NCBI RefSeq assembly: GCF_001469025.1
Contig: NZ_LNIZ01000002.1
Location: forward strand, 186,001-250,000
Direction of reading: 5' to 3'
From: Trueperella bernardiae
GTDB taxonomy: Bacteria; Actinomycetota; Actinomycetes; Actinomycetales; Actinomycetaceae
Length of the DNA stretch: 64,000 bases
Below, piece by piece: positions 1 through 8,566 of this stretch. The translations under genes and the position numbers were made by a program. Position 1 is the first letter of the stretch; each line of letters starts with the position of its first letter. The notes under the pieces were generated by a model. That model was not told the DNA's origin, searched no databases, and worked only from the letters and a program-made list of their open reading frames with translations.

Positions 1-332
1 TTGCGATCAATGCGGTGAGGCGAAAGGGAACGGGCGGGGTGAGCCCCGTGCCGATGGAGGCTACGGACGGCGAGGTGGGCGTTCCCGAGTGGCTCGCGAG
101 CAAGCTCGAAAGCGGCCTGACGAACGTGACAATCGTGAACCACACCAGGGCGGTTCTCGGAGGGGATCGGAGGGGTAAGACGCCGAGCGCCACGCACGTG
201 GTGCAGGTCGACACGATCGACGGGGTCGCGGAAGTCTCTTCGCCCGAGGGCCTGCAGGAGCTTGTGCTCAAGGGAGTGGGCCGGGCCAAGTCCTACGGGT
301 GCGGATTGCTGTCGGTGCAGCCGCTGAGGTAA
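1..332 (+). CDS. cas6e: Cas6e (CasE/Cse3) crRNA endoribonuclease, 3' part only
   Basis: The reading frame is open from the first base (codons from position 3) and stops at 330-332, so only about 109 C-terminal residues are present. The tail VGRAKSYGCGLLSVQPL matches the C-terminal glycine-rich loop of type I-E Cas6e, the RAMP-fold nuclease that cuts pre-crRNA at the base of the repeat hairpin and stays in Cascade. An internal segment, AINAVRRKGTGG, resembles the middle of the family. The stop lies 4 nt before cas3, so the genes are probably co-transcribed. The catalytic N-terminal half and the rest of Cascade (cas8e, cse2, cas7, cas5) would lie upstream of the window. The family call is firm because of the tail and the flanking cas genes. 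Confidence 0.85.
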   Translation, partial: AINAVRRKGTGGVSPVPMEATDGEVGVPEWLASKLESGLTNVTIVNHTRAVLGGDRRGKTPSATHVVQVDTIDGVAEVSSPEGLQELVLKGVGRAKSYGCGLLSVQPLR

Positions 333-336
333 GCGA

Positions 337-2979
337 ATGAAGACGCACGAGCGGGTGTGGGCAAAGCTCGATGGGGAGGGCACGACGTACCCGCTGCTCG
401 CCCACCTCTTAGATTCCGCGGCTGTCGCCGGCGCGTTGTTCGATCACTGGCTGAGGCCCGGGCTCCGGGAACTTCTCGCGCGTGCTCTGGCGCCGGGGGA
501 GTCCGAGGAGGCCGCGCGCGGCGTGGTGGAACTCCTGGTCGGGTGCCATGACCTGGGCAAGGCGTCCGAGGAATTCCAATACCAGCCGAGAATGGCAGGT
601 CCACGCATTGACGCTGTTCGGCGGCAGCTCGAGGCGGAGGAGGGGGTGTCATTCGATAACCCCCAAGCTATTCTGAAGCGTGCCGGCAAGCGTGACTATC
701 GCCGGCATGAGCGGGTAGGCGCCCTCTCCTTACAGGGTGCGATCCTCGATGAGAACTTCTCGGCGGCGAGGTACTGGAGGGTTATCCCGGCGCTCGGTCA
801 CCATGGGCGTTACTCCCTGCCGGGAGAAGAGCTGCGCAGGAATACCGATCGAAGGCGCTACATCAGTCACGTCTTGTCGGAGCCTTGGAACACGATACGC
901 CGCGATCTACTCGATGCGCTGTGCGAGGCAACGGGTCAGGGTTTTCCCGATGCGGATTCGCGGCACGGCGCGACCGAGACAATCCTGCTCTCGGGTTTGA
1001 CCGTCCTGGCCGACCGCATCGCCTCCCAAGAGGCCTTCGTGGCGGCAGGCAGCGCGGCACGGGGTACGGGCGAGCTCAGCCTGACGGATCCGAGGGCGTG
1101 GCTGGAGCGACGGCGTCGTGAAGCGCTCGCCCACATCGACGCGACGGTAGGCATCTACCGCGGATGGGGGAGCCCGGAGGCGGCGCGGGCGGCGATCCTC
1201 GGCGGGCACGAGCCGCGGCAGATTCAGGCCATCGCTGGTGAGGTGGGCGACGGCCTGCTCAGCGTCATGACCCCGACGGGCGGCGGCAAGACCGAGGCGG
1301 CGATGCTGCGGCACGCGAGCGCAAACGAGCGGCTCATTTTCCTCTTGCCCACACAGGCGACGTCGAACGCGCTCATGCGGAGGATCCAGAAGTTCTACGA
1401 GGGGACGCCGAACGTGGCGGCGCTCGCCCACGGCCTGGCCTCCGTCGAGGACTTCTATGCCACGCCGGTGACGGTGGAGAAGGGGCCAGAGTCGGAGCGG
1501 TATTCCGACGGTGGAGGCCTCTATCCCACTGACTTCGTCAAGAGCCGCAGCGCGCGGTTGCTAGCACCGGTGTGCGTGGGAACCGTCGATCAGGCGTTGC
1601 TCGGGGCGTTGCCCCGCAAATGGACGCACCTGCGATTGCTGGCGCTGGCGAACGCGCACGTCGTCGTCGACGAGGTCCACACCCTCGACCTGTATCAGAC
1701 GGAGCTTCTCCGCCCGATCGTGTCGTGGCTCAAGGCGACGAACGCGCGGGTCACGTTCCTGACGGCGACCATGCCGTCGTGGCAGCGCGAGACGCTGCTC
1801 GCGCATTACGGCGCCCCCGGCGAGTTGCCGGACGCGCACTTTCCGTCGATCGAGACACTCACGACGAGCGGCCAGCTGTTGCGCTCAGAGCCCGCAGCGA
1901 GGGAGGCGGTGCTGGACATCCAGCGCTCGGAGGAGACGATCGATCAGGTGCCCGAATCACACGTGCGCTGGGCGAGCCGGATGCGTGAGCGTTACCCGCG
2001 TGCGCGGATCGGAATCATCTGCAACCGAGTCGCGCACGCGCGCGAGGTGGCGAAGGCGCTCGAGAACGCGGGGGACACCATCCTGCTCCATTCACGGATG
2101 ACTGCCGAGCACCGGAGACGTAACGCCGAGCGGCTCGAGCACCTCCTCGGTCCGGAGGGTGAGGGGCAGGCCGTTTTTGTGGTGGGCACTCAGGCGATCG
2201 AGGCCTCGCTCGACATCGACCTGGATCTGCTGCGCACCGAGCTGGCTCCGGCACCGTCGTTGATACAGCGAGCCGGCCGCGCGTGGCGGCGCACCGACCC
2301 GCGAAGGAGCCAGCGGCTCCCGGGGGTCGAACGGCTGCCGATGTGGGTGGTGCGCGTTGCGGGGGACGATGACGACGAAAGATACTCCGGGCTGGTTTTG
2401 CCGTACATGGCCGGAGAGCTGGGGCGGGTGTGGAACTGGCTCTCCTCGCACGAGCAGCTGAGAATCCCGGACGACTGCCAGGGCTTTATCGACGCCACGG
2501 CCTTCCGCTTCTCCGACATCGACCCCAACCGCGAATCGGCGATCAACGAAGCGGCAAAGGCCGCCCTTCGGAAGAGCGCCGGCAAGAATGCGCGCGTCGA
2601 TCTGGATGAGATCTTGAGCGGAGAGCCGTCGCTCGGGATGTTCTCTGGGCTCACGGGCACGAAGGATGCGACGGATGATTTCGCCAACGGAACTCGCCTG
2701 GTGGAGACCGAAAGGCTGATGGTGGTGTGCGTGGGCGATCCGAGCGTCGTGCCCGGCGCCTGGCCTGAGTCGCTTGAGGCGCTTCAATGTCTGCGCGGGA
2801 GCGACAAGGAGAGCGTGAAGCGGGCGCTGCGGGCGTCGATGCCGATTCCCGGCAACTCGAAGCTGGAGGGGATCGAGAGTGATCTCGTGTCGCTCGCAGA
2901 ATCGACGTCCGTGCTTGCCGGATACTGGGCGCTTACGAACGCCGAGAAATACTATGATCACGCAGGATTCTTGGGGTAG
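337..2979 (+). CDS. cas3: Cas3 HD nuclease-helicase (type I-E)
   Basis: This 880-residue protein is close to the usual length of I-E Cas3. It degrades the DNA strand displaced by Cascade, using an N-terminal HD nuclease and a C-terminal SF2 helicase. The HD part has an early histidine (LLAHLLDSA, about residue 22), the CHDLGK motif near residue 70 and a second His pair (GHHGRY, about residue 152). The helicase has Walker A TPTGGGKTEAAM near residue 313, DEVHTLD (motif II) near 448, LTATMP (motif III) near 478, and a late QRAGRAWRR (motif VI). The ATG at 337 follows the cas6e stop closely. Its position between cas6e and cas1 differs from the common I-E order, in which cas3 comes first. Confidence 0.95.
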   Translation: MKTHERVWAKLDGEGTTYPLLAHLLDSAAVAGALFDHWLRPGLRELLARALAPGESEEAARGVVELLVGCHDLGKASEEFQYQPRMAGPRIDAVRRQLEAEEGVSFDNPQAILKRAGKRDYRRHERVGALSLQGAILDENFSAARYWRVIPALGHHGRYSLPGEELRRNTDRRRYISHVLSEPWNTIRRDLLDALCEATGQGFPDADSRHGATETILLSGLTVLADRIASQEAFVAAGSAARGTGELSLTDPRAWLERRRREALAHIDATVGIYRGWGSPEAARAAILGGHEPRQIQAIAGEVGDGLLSVMTPTGGGKTEAAMLRHASANERLIFLLPTQATSNALMRRIQKFYEGTPNVAALAHGLASVEDFYATPVTVEKGPESERYSDGGGLYPTDFVKSRSARLLAPVCVGTVDQALLGALPRKWTHLRLLALANAHVVVDEVHTLDLYQTELLRPIVSWLKATNARVTFLTATMPSWQRETLLAHYGAPGELPDAHFPSIETLTTSGQLLRSEPAAREAVLDIQRSEETIDQVPESHVRWASRMRERYPRARIGIICNRVAHAREVAKALENAGDTILLHSRMTAEHRRRNAERLEHLLGPEGEGQAVFVVGTQAIEASLDIDLDLLRTELAPAPSLIQRAGRAWRRTDPRRSQRLPGVERLPMWVVRVAGDDDDERYSGLVLPYMAGELGRVWNWLSSHEQLRIPDDCQGFIDATAFRFSDIDPNRESAINEAAKAALRKSAGKNARVDLDEILSGEPSLGMFSGLTGTKDATDDFANGTRLVETERLMVVCVGDPSVVPGAWPESLEALQCLRGSDKESVKRALRASMPIPGNSKLEGIESDLVSLAESTSVLAGYWALTNAEKYYDHAGFLG

Positions 2980-2982
2980 GCG

Positions 2983-3915
2983 GTGATGGCATATTCGGAC
3001 GAGGCACTTGCGTTTGCGACGATCCCAGTGAATCACCAGATTCGCCTCGAGGATCGCATCTCCTACCTATATCTCGAGTACGCGACCATCCGGCAGGATC
3101 GGACCGGTGTCGTAGCGTACAGCAGCGAGGAAGGCGAGAACATCGCCCACACGATCCAGATACCCGTGGCAGAAATTGCCGTCATCGTCCTCGGGCCGGG
3201 AACGAGCATCTCCCACGCGGCAATGACGTCCTGCGCCCGGGCGGGTGCCACGGTCATCTTCGGAGGCGGGGGAGGGCTCACCTCGTACACGGTCGCAACG
3301 CCGCTGACGACGTCGTCGAAGTGGGCCATCGCGCAGGCACGGCTGGTCTCCAACGAGGCACGCCAGCGTGACGCCGCGAAGATCCTGTACAAGAAGCAGT
3401 TCGGGCTCGACGACGTCGACGGCATGAGCATCGCCGTCATGCGCGGCATGGAGGGGCGCACAATGCGCAACCTCTACCGCGACCTGGCGAAACGATACAA
3501 GGTGCCGGGCTTCCACCGGGACACCACGGCGAAGGACAACGTGAACGCGGGGTTGAACCTGGCGAACTCCATTCTGTATGGGTGCGCGGCAGCTGCGTGC
3601 GCGGCGATCGGCGTGAGCCCGGCGCTCGGCGTCATACACCGGGGAGACCAGCGCTCGCTGCTGTTCGACCTCGCGGACACGTACAAGCCGTCGCTCTCGA
3701 TCCCGATCGTGTTCAAGCACGCCCACGACCTCGAGGCGCTGGCGGAGATTCGGCGCGAGCTGCGCTCGGCGCTGGTCGGCGAGCGCGTGCTCGAGGGGAT
3801 GCTGGCCACGCTCATGGAAATCCTCTCGCCCCACCTTCCAAGCCGCGACGACGACCGGCTGATCGGCGGGAGAAACCACGAGGTAGCCGGTCACACGCAG
3901 TACGGGGCCGACTAG
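2983..3915 (+). CDS. cas1: Cas1 integrase (type I-E)
   Basis: Cas1 forms the integrase core of the Cas1-Cas2 adaptation complex, which inserts new spacers at the first repeat. The 310 residues include the family metal-binding glutamate in RGMEGRTMRNLY (about residue 153) and the later His and Asp in GVIHRGDQRSLLFDLADTYKP. The glycine-rich stretch FGGGGGLTSY and the GLNLANSILYG motif are typical of I-E Cas1. A GTG at 2983 is used here; an ATG at 2986 is equally possible. It starts 3 nt after the cas3 stop, and its TAG overlaps the GTG of cas2. It appears full length. Confidence 0.95.
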   Translation: MMAYSDEALAFATIPVNHQIRLEDRISYLYLEYATIRQDRTGVVAYSSEEGENIAHTIQIPVAEIAVIVLGPGTSISHAAMTSCARAGATVIFGGGGGLTSYTVATPLTTSSKWAIAQARLVSNEARQRDAAKILYKKQFGLDDVDGMSIAVMRGMEGRTMRNLYRDLAKRYKVPGFHRDTTAKDNVNAGLNLANSILYGCAAAACAAIGVSPALGVIHRGDQRSLLFDLADTYKPSLSIPIVFKHAHDLEALAEIRRELRSALVGERVLEGMLATLMEILSPHLPSRDDDRLIGGRNHEVAGHTQYGAD

Positions 3916-4277
3916 TGTTCATCGTTATCACCGCGACCTCCATCCCAGATCACCTCCACGGCTACCTCAGCCGATTCCTGTCAGAGGTGGACGTAGGCAC
4001 GTACGTTGGCAAGGTGTCGCCCGTGGTGAGGGACAACCTCGTCGGCCGCTGCCGCGAAGGAGCCGGGGAGGGACGAATCGTCGCGATTAGTAGCGACACG
4101 GCGATGGAGCAAGGCTTCAGCGTCCAGACATTCGGCGAACCCACCCGTATGATTATGGACATGGATGGGATTCTTTTGAGCTCCACCGTGACCGGCGTGC
4201 TTGACGACGACGGCTCGCAGTCCGAGCCGCCCATTCTGGACCGGGAAAACGGGTCAAAGGGAGGCCTGCTTCAGTAA
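3915..4277 (+). CDS. cas2: Cas2 (type I-E, CasE-type Cas2)
   Basis: Cas2 is the structural partner of Cas1 in spacer acquisition. The start is the GTG at 3915-3917 inside a TAGTG overlap with the cas1 stop, giving 120 residues beginning VFIVITATSIPDHLHGYLSR. That opening and the segment VDVGTYVGKVSPVVRDNL match I-E Cas2. The acidic, polar C-terminal extension (about residues 90-120) is longer than in short I-E forms. Only 18 nt separate its stop from the first CRISPR repeat, so any leader signals used in integration would overlap the cas2 coding sequence. Confidence 0.92.
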   Translation: MFIVITATSIPDHLHGYLSRFLSEVDVGTYVGKVSPVVRDNLVGRCREGAGEGRIVAISSDTAMEQGFSVQTFGEPTRMIMDMDGILLSSTVTGVLDDDGSQSEPPILDRENGSKGGLLQ

Positions 4278-4295
4278 AACCACAGGTGGGATGGT

Positions 4296-5056
4296 CTCTT
4301 CCCCGCGCGAGCGGGGGTAATTCCTTTCTCGAACGCACTGTCAGCGTTCCAAGCCGCTCTTCCCCGCGCGAGCGGGGGTAATTCCATCCCGAGCTCGTCC
4401 CTGCGCGCGGCAAGAATCTCTTCCCCGCGCGAGCGGGGGTAATTCCGTTCCCAGCAATTCCAGAAAGATTCCGAGCGGCTCTTCCCCGCGCGAGCGGGGG
4501 TAATTCCAGGCCTATAGGGATCTAGCGGTGGCGGGGGTACTCTTCCCCGCGCGAGCGGGGGTAATTCCTACTAGTATCACCCGCCGAGTACGCACACGCA
4601 CTCTTCCCCGCGCGAGCGGGGGTAATTCCGCGATGACGGTCATTCGTCCTCGTTGCCCTCACTCTTCCCCGCGCGAGCGGGGGTAATTCCGGTATGGCGG
4701 CCCTTTACTACCCGAATGGTGCCTCTTCCCCGCGCGAGCGGGGGTAATTCCCGATTTTGAGGGCGCGGAGCGACCGGCACCCGCTCTTCCCCGCGCGAGC
4801 GGGGGTAATTCCCACATCATGCGCTTAAACGGGGACGCGCCCCGCTCTTCCCCGCGCGAGCGGGGGTAATTCCCGGCGCATGGCCGCTCTGCCATCCTCG
4901 GCGCGCTCTTCCCCGCGCGAGCGGGGGTAATTCCAGCTGAGCCGGGCCAGCCGATGCTTTGACTTCCTCTTCCCCGCGCGAGCGGGGGTAATTCCAACTT
5001 CATCACACTCATCACTGGCGACCGCGGCTCTTCCCCGCGCGAGCGGGGGTAATTGC
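4296..5056 (+). CRISPR. Type I-E CRISPR array, 13 repeats and 12 spacers
   Basis: A 29-nt repeat occurs every 61 nt, starting at 4296, 4357, 4418, 4479, 4540, 4601, 4662, 4723, 4784, 4845, 4906, 4967 and 5028. All 12 spacers are 32 nt. The repeat begins CTCTTCCCCGCGCGAG and ends CGGGGGTAATTCC. Its inner palindrome CCCCGCGCGAGCGGGG would form the hairpin cut by Cas6e. It resembles the E. coli I-E repeat in the same orientation, so transcription is most likely on the + strand. Repeats 1-12 are identical. Repeat 13 has one change near its 3' end (G for C at 5055), which marks it as leader-distal. Spacer targets cannot be identified from the window alone. Confidence 0.98.
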
Positions 5057-5083
5057 ACCTCGAAATATCTCGATATCGAGGTG
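5056..5083. other. Inverted repeat at the distal end of the CRISPR array
   Basis: The arms CACCTCGA and TCGAGGTG are separated by 12 AT-rich bases and begin at the last base of the degenerate final repeat. The region 5084-5169 holds no gene. It contains only a strong ribosome binding site (AAGGAGG, about 5156-5162) for the reading frame that follows. The hairpin may terminate or stabilise the pre-crRNA; it has no clear T-tract. Confidence 0.4.
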
Positions 5084-5169
5084 GGATCTATTTGGCGAAG
5101 CGACTTCCAAAAATTGTCGGAGGCGGGAAGTACGCTGGCACCAACAGACAACGACAAGGAGGTTGTGCC

Positions 5170-6168
5170 ATGGTAGTCGGTTACCGGGCGATCATGCGGT
5201 TGCAGGACGGCGAGGATGCCGTGACTGTAGCTGAGGAGCAGTTGCATCGCTGGTTGGACAAGAAGACGAAGGGACGGAACCAAACGCGGGTCCGTGCTGA
5301 TTGGAAGGGCACAGGCGCCCACCAGCTGGGGCAAAACTCCACGTTGAGGGTCTATCATCACGCAGACGATGCCGATTCAAGCCGACGAGGGTTCTACCGG
5401 CTCACCAAGGAGAACGAGAACGGCAAGTTTACGGTGTCGCTCTACGCGGCGAGCCTGCCTCGGATCCGCGAATACCGCCAGACAATCGTGGCCGAAACAG
5501 CTTGGGAGCCGCCGGAGCACAGTGGAAAACTGCCAAAACGTCAGACGGGATCAGGAAGGTAGCCCCGCCGGGGCTTTCTTCCATGATTTTGGGGGCATAT
5601 CGAATCACAGATGGGGCCACAGAACTCACTGCTGAGCCTCTCCTCGTGGACGAGATAGACGTTAGCCGCGCTCACGACGCGATCAGTGCGCCCGATCGCG
5701 TCGCGTCCGTTGTCGTGGCGGTCGAACCCAATCAGAATTATCGTGACGGTTGGAAGCAGATTGTTTCATCTCTGACCAAGGAAATGACGGGAATTGCGGC
5801 CGTTTACGTGGTCGCAGCGAACGCGGCCGATGCGTTCAACGAGGAGCTTCCGGACGCGTATCGAATATGGAGGGTCCAAAGAGTATCTTGAAAGTGACAC
5901 GGCAACCGGAACGAAATTCCCTTCGGCTACTTTTGCCGCGAACGAGAGCAAGACGAGCCGGACCAACACCGGTTTCAGAGATAAGAGGACTTTCAAGGTG
6001 CCCGCTCAAATCGATCTTTCGGAGCGGGTTTTCACGGGAGCGCACACCAAAATCGCAACGAACGATCAAATTGCGCCGCGAATGCATTTCCATGACGCAA
6101 CGGCGGTGACAGGAAAGATCTATATCGGATACATCGGCAAGCATCTGCCAAATGCGAGCACCTCGTAG
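5170..6168 (+). pseudogene. Frameshifted hypothetical gene next to the CRISPR array (three reading-frame pieces)
   Basis: Piece 1 starts at ATG 5170 behind a strong AAGGAGG site and codes 130 residues (MVVGYRAIMRLQDGED..., with EEQLHRWLDKK). It stops at 5560-5562. Piece 2 lies in another frame (about 5545-5891) and contains VAPPGLSSMILGAY, ASVVVAVEPNQN and GIAAVYVVAANAADAFNEEL. Piece 3 returns to the first frame from about 5860 to the stop at 6168 and ends GKIYIGYIGKHLPN. At 5857-5868 the sense clearly passes from NEELPDAYRI in one frame to EYGGSKEYLES in the other, which fits a single-base change. Read together they would give one protein of about 330 residues. No function is recognised. A terminator-like hairpin at 5561-5579 leaves open that piece 1 is still a functional small gene. 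Confidence 0.55.
5561..5579 (+). terminator. Terminator-like hairpin after the first frame of the broken gene
   Basis: A 6-bp stem AGCCCC/GGGGCT with a GCC loop is followed by TTCTT and overlaps the stop codon at 5560-5562. It may end transcription of the 130-residue frame, or it may be a chance GC-rich stem inside a decayed gene. Confidence 0.35.
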
Positions 6169-6350
6169 GTTTTGGTTCCGAGCTCACGGGGAGGCTGGGC
6201 GAGCAGGGTGTCGGGACGGAGCAGGAAGCCAATCCGGCTATCCCTCCCGCCCCTCGCACCCGACCCCGCCGTCCGCTCCGTGACCCGCCCTTCTCTTCCG
6301 CTCGCAGTTTTGCCACACTAGGCACTAGTTCACCAGCGAAAGAGGGGCTC

Positions 6351-7322
6351 ATGATTCGTGTAGGCATCAATGGGTACGGCAATCTGGGCCGCGGCGTGGA
6401 ACTGGCGCTCGGCCGCCAACCGGGCGTGGAGGGCGTCGTCGTCTTTACTCGCCGCGACCCCGCCACCGTCACCACCCTCGGCACGCCCGTCGTGCACGTC
6501 GACCGCATGGAGGAGTACGTGGGCCGGCTCGACGTCGTCGTGAACTGCGGCGGCTCCGCCACCGACCTCGCCGTCCAAGGCCCCGCCGTCGCCGCGCTGT
6601 TCAACACGGTCGACTCCTTCGACACCCACGCCAACATCCCCGCCCACTTCACCGCGCTCGACGACGCCGCCCGCGCCGCCGGCACCCTCGCCCTGATCTC
6701 CGCCGGCTGGGACCCGGGCCTGTTCTCGATGCTGCGCGTGCTCGGTGACGCCGTCCTCCCCACCGGTGCCACCACCACGTTCTGGGGGCCCGGTGTCTCG
6801 CAAGGGCATTCGGACGCGATCCGCCGCATCCCCGGCGTTGTTGACGCCAAGCAGTACACGGTCCCCGTCGAGGCGACGGTCGCGGCGGTCAAGGAGCACC
6901 GCGACGTCGACCTCACCCCGCGCACCATGCACAAGCGCGCGTGCTACGTGGTGGCCGAGGAGGGCGCCGACCGCGCCGCCATCGAGCGCGCCATCGTTGA
7001 GATGCCGAACTACTTCGCCGACTACGACACCACCGTCACCTTCCTCACCGCCGCCGAACTCGCCGCCGACCACGCCGGCATGCCGCACGGCGGCCAGGTG
7101 ATCCGCACGGGGATGACGGACGACGACGTCGCCGCCACAGTCACGTTCAGCCTCGAACTTGGGTCGAATCCCGAATTCACGGGGTCGGTGCTCGTGGCCT
7201 TCGCGCGGGCAGTGGCCCGGAAGGCCGCCGGCGGGCAGACCGGGGCGATCACCGCGTTTGATGTGACGCTCGGGGAGCTGTCGGCCGTGAGTGCGGAGGA
7301 ACTGCGGGCGCACTTCCTGTAG
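6351..7322 (+). CDS. ddh: meso-Diaminopimelate D-dehydrogenase
   Basis: Catalyses the NADPH-dependent reductive amination of tetrahydrodipicolinate to meso-diaminopimelate in one step. This shortcut supplies lysine and peptidoglycan precursor. The 323-residue length is typical. The N-terminal Rossmann motif is GINGYGNLGRGVE; the VVNCGGSATD and FNTVDSFDTHANIPAH segments are characteristic of Ddh, as are GWDPGLFSMLR and FWGPGVSQGHSDAIRRI, which line the active site. The ATG at 6351 follows GAGGGG. A promoter is probable in the roughly 180 bases upstream, which are otherwise empty. No other lysine-pathway gene lies nearby. Confidence 0.93.
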   Translation: MIRVGINGYGNLGRGVELALGRQPGVEGVVVFTRRDPATVTTLGTPVVHVDRMEEYVGRLDVVVNCGGSATDLAVQGPAVAALFNTVDSFDTHANIPAHFTALDDAARAAGTLALISAGWDPGLFSMLRVLGDAVLPTGATTTFWGPGVSQGHSDAIRRIPGVVDAKQYTVPVEATVAAVKEHRDVDLTPRTMHKRACYVVAEEGADRAAIERAIVEMPNYFADYDTTVTFLTAAELAADHAGMPHGGQVIRTGMTDDDVAATVTFSLELGSNPEFTGSVLVAFARAVARKAAGGQTGAITAFDVTLGELSAVSAEELRAHFL

Positions 7323-7328
7323 AGGAGG

Positions 7329-7583
7329 TTGCTTGGGCAGGCGCTGGGCGGGCTGTCCGCTCGCCACGTGCGGCGGGTGCCGGCGCGCTGGCGCTACGTC
7401 CTTGACGTACTGGTTGGCCTGGCCACCGGCTTTATGTTCTACGGGAAGCAGACCGCGTTTGAGACCCGTGGGTTGGCGGGCGGGCTGGCCATGGTGGGGT
7501 TCATCGCACTGCTGTTGGTGGGCTTGAATGGGTACCTGGGCCGGCGGTGGCAACTGGCCGAAGGGGAGCCGCGCCAAGGCTGA
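7329..7583 (+). CDS. Small two-helix membrane protein
   Basis: A frame of 84 residues begins 6 nt after the ddh stop and has two hydrophobic stretches, YVLDVLVGLATGFMFY and GGLAMVGFIALLLVGL, with basic ends. The TTG at 7329 directly abuts the AGGAGG at 7323-7328, which is too close for normal initiation. A GTG at 7368 would give 71 residues and keep both helices. Probably co-transcribed with ddh. No family is recognised. Confidence 0.5.
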   Translation: MLGQALGGLSARHVRRVPARWRYVLDVLVGLATGFMFYGKQTAFETRGLAGGLAMVGFIALLLVGLNGYLGRRWQLAEGEPRQG

Positions 7584-7601
7584 AGGACGGCGAGGTGCTT
7601 G

Positions 7602-7657
7602 CGGGACGATTTCGGCCACGTCTGCACACATGCGCAGATGTGAATCAGATCGTCCCG
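7602..7657. repeat. Family A palindromic repeat, copy A1
   Basis: Outer arms CGGGACGAT and ATCGTCCCG enclose an inner pair (TCTGCACA / TGCGCAGA) in a 56-bp element 18 nt after the preceding gene. The same GGACGAT...ATCGTCC arms occur at 13898, 44147, 44397, 54143 (decayed) and 54911. The 3' flank (CGGAAAGATTGAG) is also shared with the copy at 54143. Confidence 0.75.
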
Positions 7658-7700
7658 GAAAGATTGAGTGGAGGCCGGTACTCGGGCCAGCGTCCGCAAG

Positions 7701-7873
7701 CGGCTCTTCCCAATTAAAGGTGTAGGGCGAGGCCCACCGAGCAGGGCGCCGATAATCCGGGTAGCCGGCCCAATTCGCGCCTGGCACAGGCTGGGCCCGT
7801 CACAAGTCGTGAACCTGAGGTCGACCTGGTGCCTATAGCGATCGGTAGCCGGTATTTTCACGAGTTCTGTCGG
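7701..7873 (-). repeat. Composite D/E repeat, copy 1 (inverted)
   Basis: On the minus strand this reads from a D palindrome (CAGAACTCGTGAA... TTCACGACTTGTG) through GGATTATCGGCGCC to the end AATTGGGAAGAGCC. The same order and end occur at 13692-13885. About 170 bp. No coding capacity is apparent. Confidence 0.7.
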
Positions 7874-7879
7874 CCGGGC

Positions 7880-7957
7880 CTTGGCACTGGGTACGCGGGG
7901 CCTGCTAGGGCGCCGATAATCCGGGCAGCCGGCCCAGTTGCTACTTGGGAAGAGCCC
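7880..7957 (+). repeat. E-type repeat fragment
   Basis: Contains GGCGCCGATAATCCGGG and AGCCGGCCCA, and ends ACTTGGGAAGAGCC, matching parts of the composite repeats at 7701 and 13692 but in a rearranged order. The rest of 7958-8089 is AT-richer and holds no recognisable gene. It shares TAGCAACGAAAAAT with the inverted stretch near 14030. Confidence 0.5.
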
Positions 7958-8089
7958 GGTAAGCCCAGTCTGGCCTATAAACCCGAACTCAAGTTAGGCC
8001 GAATCTAACTCCTACTTTTGGCTTTGTAGCAACGAAAAATAGCCCGAAATCAGATGCAATCTGGCCGATAAGCCTAAGCCTAGTTTCGG

Positions 8090-8133
8090 CAAAACAAACG
8101 GCTCAGCGGGATTCTAGATCAACCACTGAGCCG
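8090..8133 (-). terminator. Rho-independent terminator of tRNA-Arg
   Basis: Read on the minus strand, GGCTCAG and CTGAGCC arms flank about 19 bases and are followed by GTTTGTTTTG. It sits just beyond the 3' end of the tRNA-Arg gene. Confidence 0.7.
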
Positions 8134-8138
8134 ATGTG

Positions 8139-8211
<73 letters not shown>

Positions 8212-8332
8212 TTTGTTCTCTTGAACAGCGTTTACTTTACGCGCCAAACCCGCGAGATGCCACTTGGGCCGGCGTGGTCTTGATTACGTGCCGCCTGCTG
8301 GCCCGAGGTTGCGTGCGGCGGTCAGCCCCACC

Positions 8333-8413
8333 GTTTCGACACACGCAAAGTGTTTTCTCGTCACGTAAACCCCTGATTTGAGTGACGAGAAAACACTTTG
8401 CGTGACGTGAAAC
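8333..8413. repeat. Family C palindromic repeat, copy C1
   Basis: The inner arms 8343-8364 and 8382-8403 are perfect 22-nt reverse complements, starting ACGCAAAGTG and ending TTTGCGT. The ends GTTTC and GAAAC are also complementary. The 81-bp element closely resembles copies at 10338 and 30374. The interval 8212-8566 holds this repeat and GC-rich DNA without a credible gene. Confidence 0.85.
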
Positions 8414-8566
8414 CGAAAGCGGAGGCGAGGCGGGCGGTGAGCCGGGCCTGCGAAACCCGGGATCGGACGCGCGCCGACCGCGCCGTCGGAACGGGGCTCT
8501 GGGCCGGCGAAACCGGCCCCGCGTCCTCCGCCCGGAGCTGTGGCCCCGCCCGCGCCGGCCGCCCGC

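Noticed and set aside
4153-5361. Minus-strand reading frames through the CRISPR array (such as 4659-5015 with repeated ELPPLARG and NYPRSRGEE)
   Set aside because: The repeated peptides are only translations of the CRISPR repeat in different frames.
6330-7787. A 485-residue minus-strand frame over ddh
   Set aside because: It is antisense to a clear enzyme gene, rich in Arg, Gly, Asp and His as expected for the shadow of a high-GC gene.
7439-7861. A 140-residue minus-strand frame across the A1 and D/E repeats
   Set aside because: It runs through repeats and the small membrane gene and has no protein pattern.
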